Counted from the first letter of the stretch, positions 12,325 through 24,460 are shown. The stretch: 64,000 bases of DNA from Heterobilharzia americana (GCA_944470555.2 OX104134.1:73402678-73466677); one strand, 5' to 3'. The notes: generated by a model from the letters alone, not told the origin. Made by a program: numbers and translations.

Positions 12325-13650
12325 ACAACAAGAAGGTATCGTTGGTGTATATATTGTTCATCTTTGACAGATACCATTAACAGTAATTTCTTACATGAAC
12401 AGCAGGATGTATTTGTTTCGAAGGATATCGCCTGAAATAGTTATCTATTAGATTTAATATCACAGTACGACGAATACATCTTCAAAGCAAAAATGAAGAA
12501 GTTTAGTTAGGTAGAAAGGCATCTCGCAGATACATTAGGAATCTTACTCTGATGAATAGTTAAACGCAGTCTCAACGTAAAAAAAACTAATGGTTTTCTA
12601 GGTGATGATGAGCATTGGAGAGTGATACAAGATAAGGAGTTTAGTATATAAAAAAATGTGACACTTGACTTTTAATCAGTGGGCGTCAGGTTTTAACTCA
12701 ATCCCACTTACTTCAGGTAAAGCAATTACGTAGAATAAAATATCCTCACCAAGTATGGTTCATAGTCTTGGATATAATTATCTGTACAGCTTCAGTTGCA
12801 TTACTTTATTTGAACACATCTAAGTTGTTCTTTTTGTTAGCCTATCGTCTACATCATTTTCAAGATTTGATTCTGATGATCTGATGTATCTACTGTTGCA
12901 ATAATTTCAATAATGTCAGCGTATACTGATTCTTATTTATGGATACACGCCTGCATACGACCAAGAAGACTTTATTGAGGAACTTTTTTCGTTCATTCAC
13001 CTGTACTTCATGATAATGAAATTGTACACGTGGGACGACGCTGAAACTGATGAGCTAATGGAACTATAAAATTCATTATTGACAAACTTGACATTTGTGC
13101 CCGAGGTTTTAGTGGGACGATTTTCACGACCAATGAACTGATTGATGACGAGATTTATGTTTGTGACCAGGCATGAAGAATCACAACACTGAAACCTTAT
13201 ATTGTTAGATTTCAACATAATAATTTACAGGTGTATATTTAAGAACTTAACTGTAATAGCTCTCAACCGGTGTGAAACAACTGTTCACAATTTTTCGCCC
13301 CTGAATCTTTCGTAGAGAAAAATTCACTTAGGAACTTTGCAATAAATCTATTGCTGGGAAATCCTTAAATCAAGTCGATTCACTGAATAGCAATCTAATA
13401 TGAATAAAATCCTGTCATTCAGAACGCTATTCGCCATAATTTTAGTTGGAAAATGTTCCTGAAGTACAAATAAGGAAAATCATCAGAGTTAAGCTTGATA
13501 AAAATAAGAAATGTGTACCCGCACTACCCATTTAAATAGATCACACAAACAAAAACAGCTAGTTAAAGTACACAACCATATAGATAAAAAGACTCATTTA
13601 TTTGGAAATAAGTCGAAAGAGAACCTATTTAACATGTTAAGCACAAAGCA
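12325..13650. other. No gene recognised; intronic DNA
   Basis: A 73-codon minus-strand frame at 12997-13218 and a plus-strand segment overlapping it are the only open stretches, and neither has splice sites or a recognisable motif. The CTGATGAG near 13045 has no matching GAAA partner. Confidence 0.4.
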
Positions 13651-13654
13651 GATA

Positions 13655-14135
13655 CGCGCTCGGGTGGCGCACAGTAAAATACCTCAGTATGGATTCACAC
13701 TGATTGGTCAATGGGAGAGATCAACATTATGTCGTCTAGTCCCATGTACTGACCGAACTCTATCTATCATCTTGCAATGTGGTCACCAGGCTAGGAAACT
13801 CACCATCGCGATGCACTTTAATACGTACTAGTTAGATGGAGGCAATTGGCAGGAACCTCCTGCACCTAGGTTTCCCTCCTTCTTGACACTCGTCAACAAG
13901 GTGTATCTGCAACCTAGACGGAACTGAAGTTGCTTACCCACCACTGGCCAATCAATGCATGTACTCCAATCCTACAGGAGGTCAATCGCAGCCCGAACAG
14001 CACAGTGGTGATGCGGATTTGAATCTCAGGCGGGACATCAGTTCCATGGGGGTTACAGATACAGCTTGCTGACTGGTACCAAGGAGGAAACCTAGGCGCA
14101 GGGCTTCCTTGCCGACCGCCTCCATCCAACTAACA
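13655..14135. repeat. SINE family 2, rearranged copy
   Basis: This block shares about 400 bases with 24795-25200. The right part is on the plus strand and has a B-box-like GATTTGAATCTC (about 14018) but has lost about 30 bases of the head, including the A box, compared with the copy at 25050. It ends in GGGGTTACAGATACAGC...GGAGGAAACCTAGG...CCTCCATC. The left part contains the same tail text in reverse complement, so the copy is itself a head-to-head or tail-to-tail composite. Confidence 0.65.
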
Positions 14136-14605
14136 TCAACACAGACAAGCTTTAAAAACGTAACTTAGATATGGTAAAGTGAGGTGAATATTAAGCTGTA
14201 ATAACAATTACAACAATCACACAAACTAAATGTAGTCCCTTATTCAATTATACGTAGCGTCAAATGACAAAAAATAGAATACGAATAATTAACAGTCACT
14301 GTCTGATTTCAGCATGTATTCGCTAAATTGGAAGGCATTTTTCACAACAGACTGTCATCAGCGTTGAGTATTAACATAATTACTGTTAAACCTAAAAATC
14401 TCAGGTTCGATTATATGGAGAGGTAATGCAGTACGACGACACAGTTGGTGTAAGTGATTGGTTGATTCATGGTGATTTTGTAGATGATGTTCGTCCACAA
14501 TGAATATAACCTTTGGATAGACTAATCACAATTCAACGACCTGATCAACTTCAAAGATAGTGGCATAAGACATATGAAATATTTCCTTACCATAATTCAA
14601 CTTAC

Positions 14606-14795
14606 CGACACCAATAAATAAAAAGAACATGAAAGAATTAGAAGGTTGGGAACAACTACACCTTTAAGTAGATAAACTAAAATGCTTTTCAAGCAAAGTG
14701 AAAATGTTTGCATGGAGAATAACAAGATGAAAGCGCAGATCATCCACATTGCCGAACAAATTAGAGTTGGTATTGTTGCGACGTAAACTAGGACC
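14606..14795 (-). CDS. Exon 3 of a putative four-span membrane protein
   Basis: On the minus strand an ATTTCAG acceptor (14796-14798 at its end) and a GTAAGT donor (14600-14605) bound 190 bases. The exon starts by completing a codon left in phase 2 and ends in phase 0, matching the exons at 18377-18578 and 2001-2296. It encodes two hydrophobic segments, VLVYVATIPTLICSAMWMIC and, after a short Gln/Cys/Lys linker, LLKGVVVPNLLILSCSFYLL. These would be the second and third membrane spans, joined by a short cytoplasmic loop. No family motif was recognised; the overall plan (about 237 residues, four spans, glycosylatable first loop) resembles clarin- or claudin-like proteins. Confidence 0.7.
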
Positions 14796-14879
14796 CTGAA
14801 ATATATGAAAATGAAATAAATGCAAATGAAAAGATAATTAAGAGCTTTTGATGAACCATCTGGGAAATATTTCAACACA

Positions 14880-15600
14880 TTTATTTATACTACTCAATAG
14901 TAGATCCAAATAAATGCGTAAAAGCAACTGTAATGATGTGACAGGTGCAGCATACTAATTTTTCTGGAAATCCGATTCAATGGTAAAATGAGTTTTTCAC
15001 TTTCAAACGACAGGAGACATAGCATACCTTTTCAGCTATCATATTAAAATAAAATCCGTGGAAGATGGGAGATTGTACAATTCATAAATAGTTGAAGATA
15101 TGTAAAAAAAAAAATGAACAGAACTACTGATGATCAAAAATCGAAAGTCACACGCTATATAAAACCCTGTTTGTTTTGTTATATCCCTTTGAATAACTGG
15201 AATCATGTGGAACGGTAATACACGATTCAAGTTCTCTTCTAGCAACATACAAATCCTCTTATTTCGCCTAAAGTTGAACAGACCACCCGGGGTCCATACA
15301 AGCGTGTTTCTTAAAATTTATTGTTTGAACAAAGCAGTAGCAAACAGATTTGATATTTACTTAGATATTTATCAACTGCATATAATCTAAAATTACATAT
15401 CTGGGTCACGATAAATGGTAATTTATGTATGATTACACACAGAATTAGATCCTGACTATGATGATAAGATTGCATGGAGCTGAAGAATATCAATGAAATA
15501 AAATAATTTAGTTTTGCGAATCTGCTTGTGCACTTTTGTCAAGGGAAAGAAATATATTAATTATTTAATGAAATAATAATTGAATTTGAGACGAAGAAAT
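14880..15600. other. No gene recognised
   Basis: AT-rich intronic sequence; short frames on both strands overlap each other and lack splice signals. Confidence 0.4.
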
Positions 15601-15601
15601 G

Positions 15602-15690
15602 ACATCTAATAGGACTGAAACTAGGGATCTCCAGGTTATCGGTCGCAGGCCTCACCAACTGAGCTGCGAGATGCAGCTTCAACTCCAATC
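15602..15690 (-). repeat. tRNA-like sequence, probable SINE or tRNA relic
   Basis: Read on the minus strand it contains GCAGCTCAGTTGGTGAGG, a good A box and D-arm, followed about 30 bases later by CTAGTTTCAGTCCTA, a weak B box. The acceptor-stem ends do not pair convincingly, so a working tRNA is unlikely. Only one copy was noticed in the window. Confidence 0.4.
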
Positions 15691-15699
15691 ACCACACTA

Positions 15700-16527
15700 A
15701 TAATTAACACAAGCTGATTTAACTCAGGTAGTCTCAGTAACAATTGATTGCTTGTTTTTGTACGAACCCAGATGATGATAAACCATTCAAACAAAATAAA
15801 CTCATTTTGTTCTGCAAACGTTATTAGATTACTTATAGATTTCATGAGATAAATTTGCTCACTTACCAGCCCCAAAGTGCATAATTAGATAAGCAATCGT
15901 AATATAATGCATTGAAAATTTTTTACTAACTTAAATCGCTCCGTACTGTAGGAATGAAATTTAGTCAATATTTTTCATGAAACTTCCTTTATCTATTCAT
16001 GGCAATTGTTAAAGAATTATTTGTTGATAACTGAAGGGAAATTGATTGATATGCACACAGCTGTGATTAGAATTGCTGCATATATTGATTTTATCACACA
16101 CATTTTAAGACTATCTAACTCCATATGATGTCTGAACTGCTAAGAACACTAGGAAATTAATCAGCTTAATAGCTTCAATAACTAAAACCATTATTCCCTT
16201 TTATGAATTTGGATACCTTATCCAATTAGGTTTTATAAACTTCAATAACATCAGACATTTATTGGCGTCTTAAGAATGCGTAAATCAAATTGAAGCGTAG
16301 GGATATGAAAAGACTATCAACTTAGCCGGATCATAACATGAACCCATGATCCAGGAGAAATACGTCCACATTTTATAACGTTGATTTTGTGAGCCAGATC
16401 AGCTTTCGTGCTTTTCAGTAAGCGAATTTTTTGTTATGCGCAACACATTATTGGAAATGATATCATTGTTTACCAGTGACGCAAGTCATCCCATGCATAC
16501 AATAATTACAAATTCAGAGAAGACTAG

Positions 16528-16530
<3 letters not shown>
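15700..16530. other. No gene recognised
   Basis: AT-rich intronic sequence between the tRNA-like relic and an AT microsatellite. Nothing else is seen. Confidence 0.4.

Positions 16531-16584
<54 letters not shown>
16531..16584. repeat. (AT)n microsatellite
   Basis: A perfect AT run of about 54 bases that abuts the truncated end of an RTE fragment. Confidence 0.98.
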
Positions 16585-16586
<2 letters not shown>

Positions 16587-16960
16587 TCTGTGTGCTCTAG
16601 ACCTACCAAAGATTCACATGTGATGAAATCAGCAATATGACGACAGAGAGACCTTCATAAGTACGTCTGTGATAAAGTTGAACAGGAATGGAGAGAGTGG
16701 ATATCCTTAACAAATACCACTCGGTGTACACAGCTCACCTGACAACTCAACATGGGCTGTAACACACCGATGGATGTTCATGAACATAGTCTTCAGCAGA
16801 CTGGTCTACTTACTTGGCACGCTTTCACTGAGACACCGCCATAAAACCTCTCGATCGATGGCGTCGAATGCCACCTTCACGTTGAGATATGCAAATAACC
16901 CTTCCACAGCCTAAGGTACAAGCCTTTGACTTATGAAGCTTGTTGGCCGATTTGATGGAG
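16585..16960 (-). pseudogene. EYADD-type RTE fragment (RT core)
   Basis: The sequence from 16585 closely matches 36625-36940, a longer minus-strand remnant of the same family. On the minus strand it encodes degraded text around LSPFLFNFIID (motif B/C region of the RT) and AFDAIDRE upstream. It begins exactly at the end of the AT microsatellite and loses similarity near 16960. Inactive. Confidence 0.7.
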
Positions 16961-16999
16961 TGTATGAAAACTGAAAAATCCAATGTGGGGTAGAAAAGT

Positions 17000-17525
17000 G
17001 TATCATTTTAACGGCCGGCCTTTTATGGCGACCCCTCTACTACATGGAAGGTAGCATAAATTTAAAACTGCTGGTCAACAGTTGGAAACACCTTACTGAT
17101 GTTACACTCACGTGCAGTTAGCAGTACAACTTCGCCCTCCAACTCCCATTATAGCATAAAAATCTACACTACGACGGTAAAAGCGTTTCGCTTTGCCAAT
17201 ATCCAACATGCCTTTTTGGTATGGTAGGATCTCGAGGGAACAAATGTCCCGCCAGCACAGCTTGTTGGATCACCGTGATGTGCAAGGCCGGTCACTGCGA
17301 AAAGGTAGCAGCTATCCTGCTCTAGTTAACATTATGCATCATGGTGAATACTGGGCATGTGCAACATTTTTCAAGCAGCTTAGTCGAAGAAGGCTCACTA
17401 ATGCACTAACCATTCTACGCTTAACACAACCATCTTTTACGTTATGGATCCATTATACGCTCGCAGCGCTACATGATCAATAGCCCGTAACTTCAACGAC
17501 CATATCTAAAAGATATTTAGTAGGG
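17000..17525. other. Unassigned GC-richer block
   Basis: This stretch is less AT-rich than its surroundings and contains a plus-strand frame of 96 codons (17193-17483) with no recognisable domain. It directly follows an RTE remnant, so it may be another old repeat. The frame starts at an ATG, but no splice site or promoter supports it. Confidence 0.25.
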
Positions 17526-17529
17526 GGAA

Positions 17530-18370
17530 AATACTTCTATAATACATTCATTAATTGTTAAGTAGTCAAATACATTACCAGTACCAGAAATAAGTTGGGA
17601 AATTAAAAACGATTATTTGATACGTGTGGTGAGATTTCATCAACCAACAGCCTGTCATGACTTATGTGACTGCGCAAATAAATGAAGCAATGAATATATA
17701 TTACCATTTTACTCCCCATTGTTACACTAAAAGTTATTGTAAACCAAACCTGCATACGTTTAATCAAGCAGATAATTTCCAGACACTAAATGAATCCCTG
17801 AGAAGTCAGAAGTACACACTTCCATCAAATAACAAATCCATTCACAGAATTTTTGAAGGTGGAAATCGCTGATAACCTTCAATTGAAACATTCCTGAAGA
17901 ATATCTATAGTCAAAATGACAGCGAACTGAATGTCAAAAACTATTATTTTGAAGACAAACCTTGTAGGCAGTAATGACACCAACAGTCTAATGACTCTGT
18001 TCTAAACAATTTATATACCTCATATATACAAGTGTTATATCCCCTTGTATTTGTGTTTTCTGCTACAAAGACTAAAATGACTGTCGAAAAGCTTGCTTCA
18101 CTTTTTAGGCATTATAATACGGCCAGGTTTACAACGGAAGGTCTGAATTTATAAGTGTCACAGTCTGAGTGATTTATATACAAAGGGGAAAAGCTGTTTT
18201 CGATGAAAATTTTCTACTAGAAGATAGAGTCTGATAATATCCAGGAAAAGTTAAGCATAAAAACAGCTTGGGTAATATTAATGTCTATACCTAAAAGTGG
18301 AGAAAAAACATGCTATTCAAACTTCATGTGAGCATAATAACAATATTTGATCAAAAAGGTACTTTGAAAG
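17530..18370. other. No gene recognised; intronic DNA
   Basis: AT-rich sequence between exons 2 and 3 of the proposed four-span gene. Confidence 0.4.
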
Positions 18371-18376
18371 ACATAC

Positions 18377-18578
18377 CCAGGTAAATTAAGTTCCAGTTGT
18401 CTAGAGTTAATAGTCCAGACTAAAAGTAAAAAGCCAAGTTTGCCAATACTCCTAGACTGTGTGTACATTTCACAACTAGTCGTATTTGAATTGATTACAG
18501 ATGGCAGTATTAAAGCAAAGCTGGTCATCAGACAAGAACAGGCTACATAAACGAAGTAACGCAATATGTTATCATAAA
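18377..18578 (-). CDS. Exon 2 of a putative four-span membrane protein
   Basis: On the minus strand the exon follows TTTATCATTCAG and ends at GTATGT (18371-18376). It begins by completing a codon from exon 1 (phase 1) and leaves phase 2 for exon 3. It encodes YDNILRYFVYVACSCLMTSF and ALILPSVI, a first membrane span, then a loop with an NTT glycosylation sequon, one Cys, and a second hydrophobic patch GKLGFLLLVWTI before RQLELNLPG. The loop would be extracellular or luminal. Confidence 0.72.
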
Positions 18579-18649
18579 CTGAATGATAAATTCAGGGAAC
18601 TCAATGATATGCAATAATAAAAACGTTACACATGACTAAACAACCTTAC

Positions 18650-18687
18650 CTACTGTCATATGCATTCTCATAGAGCAAAAAATATTT
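18650..18687 (-). CDS. Exon 1 (start-containing) of a putative four-span membrane protein
   Basis: Thirty-eight bases on the minus strand lie between a CTGCAG acceptor and a GTAAGG donor (18644-18649). In the phase that fits exon 2 it reads NIFCSMRMHMTV, with an ATG at 18669-18671 that is a plausible start, because the first membrane span follows a dozen residues later. The acceptor implies at least one upstream, probably untranslated, exon. If translation starts further upstream the protein would have a longer N-terminus. The small exon is supported by both splice sites and phase agreement only. Confidence 0.55.
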
Positions 18688-18689
18688 CT

Positions 18690-19620
18690 GCAGATTATTT
18701 ATACTTTGTTGGTGAAATATGGAGTTCTTCATGACATTACACTAGCGCTATTCCCTCAGCACCAAGAAGGTATTGCAAATGAAATCATCCATATCTATTG
18801 TATTATTAGTTTTATATCGACAATGCAGTAGTTTTAATTCTTTTACAGTAAGTTGTCATGGGAACACAGAAGTATCACGCTACTTCAACAATATAATTAG
18901 TATTAATTTTCTCACAGTACAATATCTTAGGGAGTGAAAACCATTGACAACTTAGGGTTTGTCTTGGTTCTTGAGTGATCAATAAGATTTGCAGCAGGGC
19001 ACCGAATGTCAACCCGATCAGGAAATGCCGTATGTTCTCAAACAACTTTGAACACGACTCATTACATCGAATAATGGATAGCCAGTAGTAATCAGTCGTA
19101 AGCAAAGTTAACTGTGAATCGATTCCAGTTGAAACATTTTAATCTCAGCACATAGTGGCGGAATTCAGTTAGGAGAAAACAGTGAGATGAAAATAATAGT
19201 AGTAATAATGATAATAATAATGACAGGAGATATGAATTTAACCCACTAATAGGTACCAATAACTTACAAAACTGGATCAATACATGATTGTTTGAACTAA
19301 GGGACAGTTCACCTTTTGGATACATAAACAAGACAATTTGAGGCCAAACCAATACGACAGCAGAATGGAAATAAGCTAACATACTTATTGACTGAATAAA
19401 TGCATGAAACTGGAAAGAAGACAATTGAACAATTGAAAGATCGTCATTGTAACTTTAATTTGAATGATCGTACAAGTGTAACATCAAATGAAGTTGGTAC
19501 TAGTGGATTTAATGACAATAATGAAACAGAAAAAAATGAATAGTATGTGCGAAACTGGAAGTGAACAAGAAATCCAATATTGGTTTGTGTTAGATAACTG
19601 AATCACCAGTCAGCTACAGT
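18690..19620. other. Unassigned; possible exon near 18880-19060 (minus)
   Basis: A minus-strand stretch reads FENIRHFLIGLTFGALLQIL followed by QEPRQTL, which is protein-like and hydrophobic, but no convincing acceptor lies upstream and no donor downstream. Another long minus frame (19092-19424) is rich in Leu because of a TAA/TAG-type simple repeat on the other strand and is not called. Confidence 0.25.
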
Positions 19621-19621
19621 T

Positions 19622-19625
<4 letters not shown>

Positions 19626-19677
<52 letters not shown>
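19626..19677. repeat. (AT)n microsatellite
   Basis: An AT dinucleotide run of about 52 bases. Confidence 0.98.
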
Positions 19678-19679
<2 letters not shown>

Positions 19680-20845
19680 TCTGAAGTTGACAAACGAAAT
19701 CTGAGAACGTGATCACTACTTGAGTACCTTATGAAAAACAAACTGTAAAAAGATTATTGGTCGACTGAATACTGTAGAGAATCCTGTTGAAAGATTTTCA
19801 AAATTGAGTAAATATTGTGTACACAATACACATAACTTGAACAAACACATCGACATCTTATGTTCCATACCTAGTTTATTTAACTTTGAAGGCAAGACAT
19901 ATCCTTTTTAGAAAACCGACATTATATGTTCCTAATGTTTGTCAGCTTTAATCAGAAAATACAATTAAACCAAACTACTACACAGAATGAACAGCATGAA
20001 AGTGTGAAAATTAAAATCGACAATCTTTTATTGTGGATTTTGTTTTTTTCTGATATCTTATCCAAACTTTGCAGGTAACTATCATATACCTCTCATATAA
20101 ACAGCATTATTATCTGCACCTTTAAAATAATACATAGCATTCATATGTATCAAGCGAGATGAAAATATGGTATGAATTAGCAAATTATGGAATGATTTTA
20201 TATTTTTAGCTAACGACCTGCCACTTTCCTATGCATTTTACTACATAGTCAACCTCTATGAATTCATACGTGTACACCTATCTTTTACTTACTCCGTGAA
20301 CTCAAAATATGCTGGAAAAATTACATCGCCTGATGTTCCTTTAAGTTTTTTCAATGACCTCAGTCTGCGAAATAAAGGTTAACTCGACCATGAGTTCATG
20401 TTATATGCTACTCAATGCAGTATTACTTCAAAGAACAGCAGATGAGCTTGAAATAAAGAAATTTTAAGGGCGAATCAATGATCAAAAATGCCTAGCTTTT
20501 TACCTCCAGTGTTATAACAGTTTTTACAACCTACATATTGTTGGTGTCTCGGTTGTGTGAACTACAATGTATTTTGAATCTCATCTAAGTGAAAGTAAGT
20601 CACCTTTAGTCAAGAAGCAATGTAGATGTGCTGTTCCGGTGAATCAATCCGAATATATATTCAATCGGTTATTTCGTAGACCAAATAAATGAAAAAGATA
20701 CATTAACGCTATTTTGATAAATATATCACACAGTAAAGTATAGACTAATGGTAACATGGGTGGGTAGTCAACATATTCAAATCGAAATTGAAATGCAACC
20801 AGCAGCCTTGTACAATTTCATGCAGAAGCAATAAGCCACACCTAT
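19680..20845. other. No gene recognised
   Basis: AT-rich DNA without supported features. Confidence 0.4.
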
Positions 20846-20849
20846 TGTG

Positions 20850-20965
20850 TAAGGCTTAATGATATAACCCAGCTACCCAAACCCGTGAGACGGAGCGGGC
20901 TTCGAACCTGTGACCCATCAGCTGAAAGTCATCTCCCTAAACAATCAGTTACAGCTCCGTAGATT
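20850..20965 (-). repeat. tRNA-derived SINE, family 1, copy 3
   Basis: The reverse complement carries GTTTAGGGAGATGACTTTCA and the B box GGTTCGAAGCCC, as in the copy at 22731-22835, then GGGTTTGGGTAGC. It is oriented opposite to the other two copies. The A-box region is degraded. Confidence 0.7.
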
Positions 20966-20969
20966 TAAA

Positions 20970-22725
20970 TACAATGTTTCAACAGGAAACGTCATTATTT
21001 AAGATCATATTGCAGTTGGCTTTAGCCAATATATAGAGGGTATGTAGCTGAGACATCCAAAACTGATAAAAAACAGTTTATCGATGCATCCTGGTCTCCA
21101 CAGACCAATGCTGATTGAGTATGAAGTTTTTCAATTAAATCAAGTTGTCTAAGCTAAGTAATCAGTCAAATGAAAATATACTCTAAAATATTATGTGTAG
21201 GCAAATTGCTGCATTCGTCTGGGAGAGAAATAAAGTCAACTTGATTGTCGTCTTCTAATTAACCTTTACATAGATGTCATCATTTCAAATGTAATAGGAA
21301 TTATGTAGTTCGATGTATAAGAAGACTCCTATCGATTTATCCTAGTAGTGAACTGTTTGATCTCGACAAACACATATTTTCAACCATCTGACATAAATGC
21401 AGAGTTGATATTTTTTTCATATGTATCCGCAAAACAGATTTTCAGAAAAATGAAGTTTTTTTCTGAGTTATTTTAAACTAACACATGGCAATCTAGAAAA
21501 CACTTGAGTAAATACAATTTCATGTTTAGTTATGCCAGTTATTGAATAATTCAGCTCCATGGACTGTCGAATAAACAAATGACAGAAGTTGATGAGTGAA
21601 TATAAATGCAACCTTTGCAACTGTTTATTTGAGACCGAGTTAGTCCTCAGAAATTTCTCTTTAGATATATTAGTAGTTAGTTGAATACACTGGACATAGA
21701 ACAAGGAAGTATGCTGCCCAACTTTTCAAATTGCAGAGATTTTATGCCACATGTCACATACATACTATAGTGTCATGATACTGGGACGTATATTCAAGTA
21801 AACATTCAGATCGCTATGAAAACCAAAATGGTAAGTTTATATGTTGGAGAGGAATAGCGTGTATGAACTGTAATGTCTAGAATGAACGTAACAATATTTA
21901 GCAAAATATCTTATCTAACAAACGTCATGCATCATTAATATAAGCCACAGATTTTAGACTCTATGGGAAAAATAGATCTAATTTATATTCAAAAATGAGT
22001 TTATACTGTTGGCTAGGTGATATACTTCAAAACACAAGAACAGACCTGTGTAAAACATGTGACAAATATTGGAAACTTTAGCAACTGAGCAGCCAATTCT
22101 CTCACGCAAAGGTACATCCTTTCACTGCAGATAAACCCAAATCATTAAATACAAGCCTAGGACAAAACCTTTTTCAAAATGCACACGGTGATTCAATGTA
22201 TTATGGGTCGAAGAGTCATCGATATATTTATTAATCCACAGTAAAGCTAGTTTCAGAAATGCTGGAACCAAACAACATGCAGATAAAACATGCCACCTGA
22301 ACAGTTTAATAGCAGAACCCCGATTCGCGATAGCAATGCACTCTTCTGCAGGCTACTCTGTTTCATATTGGCAGATCCCCTATGGATAAATAAACAAAAA
22401 CAGAAATAAAAAATCGCTATAATCGAATGAGAACGTGCTGTAAATTAACCCAAGAATAAGTAACATTCTGGCTACATACACCGAAATATTACATTGAATA
22501 AAAGGCAGGCTATACATGAATATTATATCAACTTTATGATATATATTCTGTTACGGAAAATCCTTTAAACTAAATCCATTCCAATTCACAGTATTTCGCT
22601 ATGTTTTACAACAAGCATATGAGTGACTGAATTGACATCAAGCTCAATGAAATAGAGCACTGGATCAAGAGGAGGGTGTCGATTATGCGTATACTCCGAG
22701 AAGCACATAATTATATGCATTCCCT
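20970..22725. other. No gene recognised
   Basis: AT-rich DNA. A 78-codon minus frame at 21468-21704 has no splice sites and no motif. Confidence 0.4.
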
Positions 22726-22730
22726 ATGAA

Positions 22731-22835
22731 AGGAGTTGTGGCTCATTGGCTTAGGGAGATGACTTTCAACTAGTGGGTCATAGGTTCGAAGCCCGTCCAT
22801 CTACCGAGGTTTGGGCAGCCATGTAGTATCATATC
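22731..22835 (+). repeat. tRNA-derived SINE, family 1, copy 2
   Basis: It holds GGAGTTGTGGCTCATTGGC (A box), ATGACTTTCAACTAGTGGG and TAGGTTCGAAGCCC (B box), followed by TTTGGGCAGCC as in copy 1. The copies differ at scattered positions, so they are old or belong to different subfamilies. Confidence 0.72.
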
Positions 22836-22839
22836 TGAT

Positions 22840-23555
22840 TCTGGCTTGTCTTTAAGTTATCAACTACTTAAAACCAACAATCAGCAAAAAATATCGACCA
22901 ATAATTTTAGCTAAAGGTTTCTTGAGAATAGATGCATTGTATTATCGAAAACAGGATTGGATTGGAAGAAAGATAAGGATGGTCAGAACTAGACATGGAT
23001 TCACTTCAGAGAGTTCACTCATGCCACTTACAATGTTCTATATGAAGTCACATAATCTAGTTAGTATGGTGTTTTATTACTGGTAAGATAAACTATGAAT
23101 GAAACAAAAGCTTAAATGCTCACTGGAAAAACATAGGCATGACTTTAAGATAATCAAACAGTGTTATGAAAACCAGTAACATTCAAATTTTCCTTACAAT
23201 AATACAAAAATGATATTGATTGTTGAGGAAATACATATCCAGGATTCTGAAATGCTAACAGTCATATATAAGCACCACTCGGAATAGTGGAGAACTAAAA
23301 AAAGAAGCAAACAAAATGAAAGAAAAAATATATATATTTGCATAAATTAAATGAGCGAATAAAAGTCACTATACTATAGCCAAAATAAATTTACTAAAAA
23401 TTTCTGTTTTGAATACTTTTATGTAAAAGATACACATCGACAAGTATTTTACATCAAATTCTTAGTCAAGAAGTATTAGGACCCAGTGTGACAGTCTGAC
23501 AAGAAGGGAACATAACTTCTAACTCCTAAGATACAGAAAGTGACTTGTGATATTT
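22840..23555. other. No gene recognised
   Basis: AT-rich DNA without supported features. Confidence 0.4.
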
Positions 23556-23589
23556 GTCTTATAAAAACGTCCATCTATAAATCACTCTG

Positions 23590-23744
23590 TGGGAACATCG
23601 AAATGTCAAGAAAAATACAAGTGATGATAACAATAGGTACTGGAACGTTTGCAGGATGATGGATAAAATATGTCCGGGAAAATATGCAGCTCCAGTGATA
23701 GTACAACAGGTAGTAATGGCACCAACGATCGGTAACTGTAAGCT
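23590..23744 (-). CDS. Candidate membrane-protein exon
   Basis: On the minus strand, after CGCATTACAG or the nested TTACAG, a frame reads QLPIVGAITTCCTITGAAYF, PGHILSIILQTF and YLLLSSLVFFLTF: two hydrophobic segments with a Cys pair. It is the most protein-like of three frames but has no strong donor (GTGATT or GTTCCC are the only choices near the end), and its phase does not match the exon at 24318-24460 that lies upstream. It may belong to the same gene through an unseen small exon, or be fortuitous. Confidence 0.35.
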
Positions 23745-24317
23745 GTAATGCGTGAACAAAAGATCAAAACTCCGAATGCACGTTAATCGTATAAATGAAA
23801 CTTCATTCTACTTTAAATGTAACGACAAGACATCTTTGTCTGAGAGGCCGTCGAATTCGCTACTCTGATCTACGATTAGCTAGTCAATATCTACATGATT
23901 CTATATTACATTAGTCTGTGTGATATATCAATGAACTGATGCAACATGAAATTACACTCTAACACGGTGTTCAAATTCTATACTTACACCTACATGATTA
24001 CTACCAAAAAATAAAATCTCGAAATAAGATTTTGGATATCTTCAAGTATCAACTTTACTACTAAGTACTGCCAAGAGGAAAAACAATGCCAAATAAATTA
24101 AACTAGCATGTCATGACAATGACAAAAGTTGCGCAGTAATCAACCATAGGAAAAGGATTTAACTAGGGATTTTCTAATACTGTAAAAAGGTCTTGAATGA
24201 TAACAACGCATATCCCAGTCACAGTATTGCATTCAAATGAATTACATTCTTACACCATGTAAATAAATATTGGTAATTTAACTGAAAATGAGTATGTGAA
24301 AAGTTTATTTCACTTAC

Positions 24318-24460
24318 CACACAAGCAGATACCTAAGCTTAAATCAAATATCTCTTGGTTTCCATATCCGTAGGCAAATAAAGTAATTATCGAGAATATC
24401 AGACTGACAATACCAGCCCAAAACAGCTGGTTTATGAATCTTCTGTTCCAAAGAGGGTAT
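24318..24460 (-). CDS. Membrane-protein exon, gene unknown
   Basis: On the minus strand the acceptor TTTATCCTAG and a consensus GTAAGT donor (24312-24317) bound 143 bases. Only one frame is open across it. It reads YPLWNRRFINQLFWAGIVSL and IFSIITLFAYGYG, one basic segment and a membrane span, then NQEIFDLSLGIC. It needs a phase-2 exon before it and leaves phase 1. Splice-site quality and the single open frame make a real exon likely. Whether it belongs to the 34.5-36.1 kb gene or the four-span gene downstream is open; both are on the same strand. Confidence 0.6.

Noticed and set aside
13040..13060. Hammerhead core CTGATGAG
   Set aside because: No GAAA partner and no pairing arms at the proper distance.
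19092..19424. A 110-codon minus-strand frame with a Leu-rich segment
   Set aside because: The Leu run comes from a TAA/TAG/TGA-like simple repeat on the plus strand, and there are no splice sites.
711..22835. Functional tRNA genes at the A/B-box heads
   Set aside because: Acceptor stems do not pair and the three copies share non-tRNA sequence, so they are SINEs.
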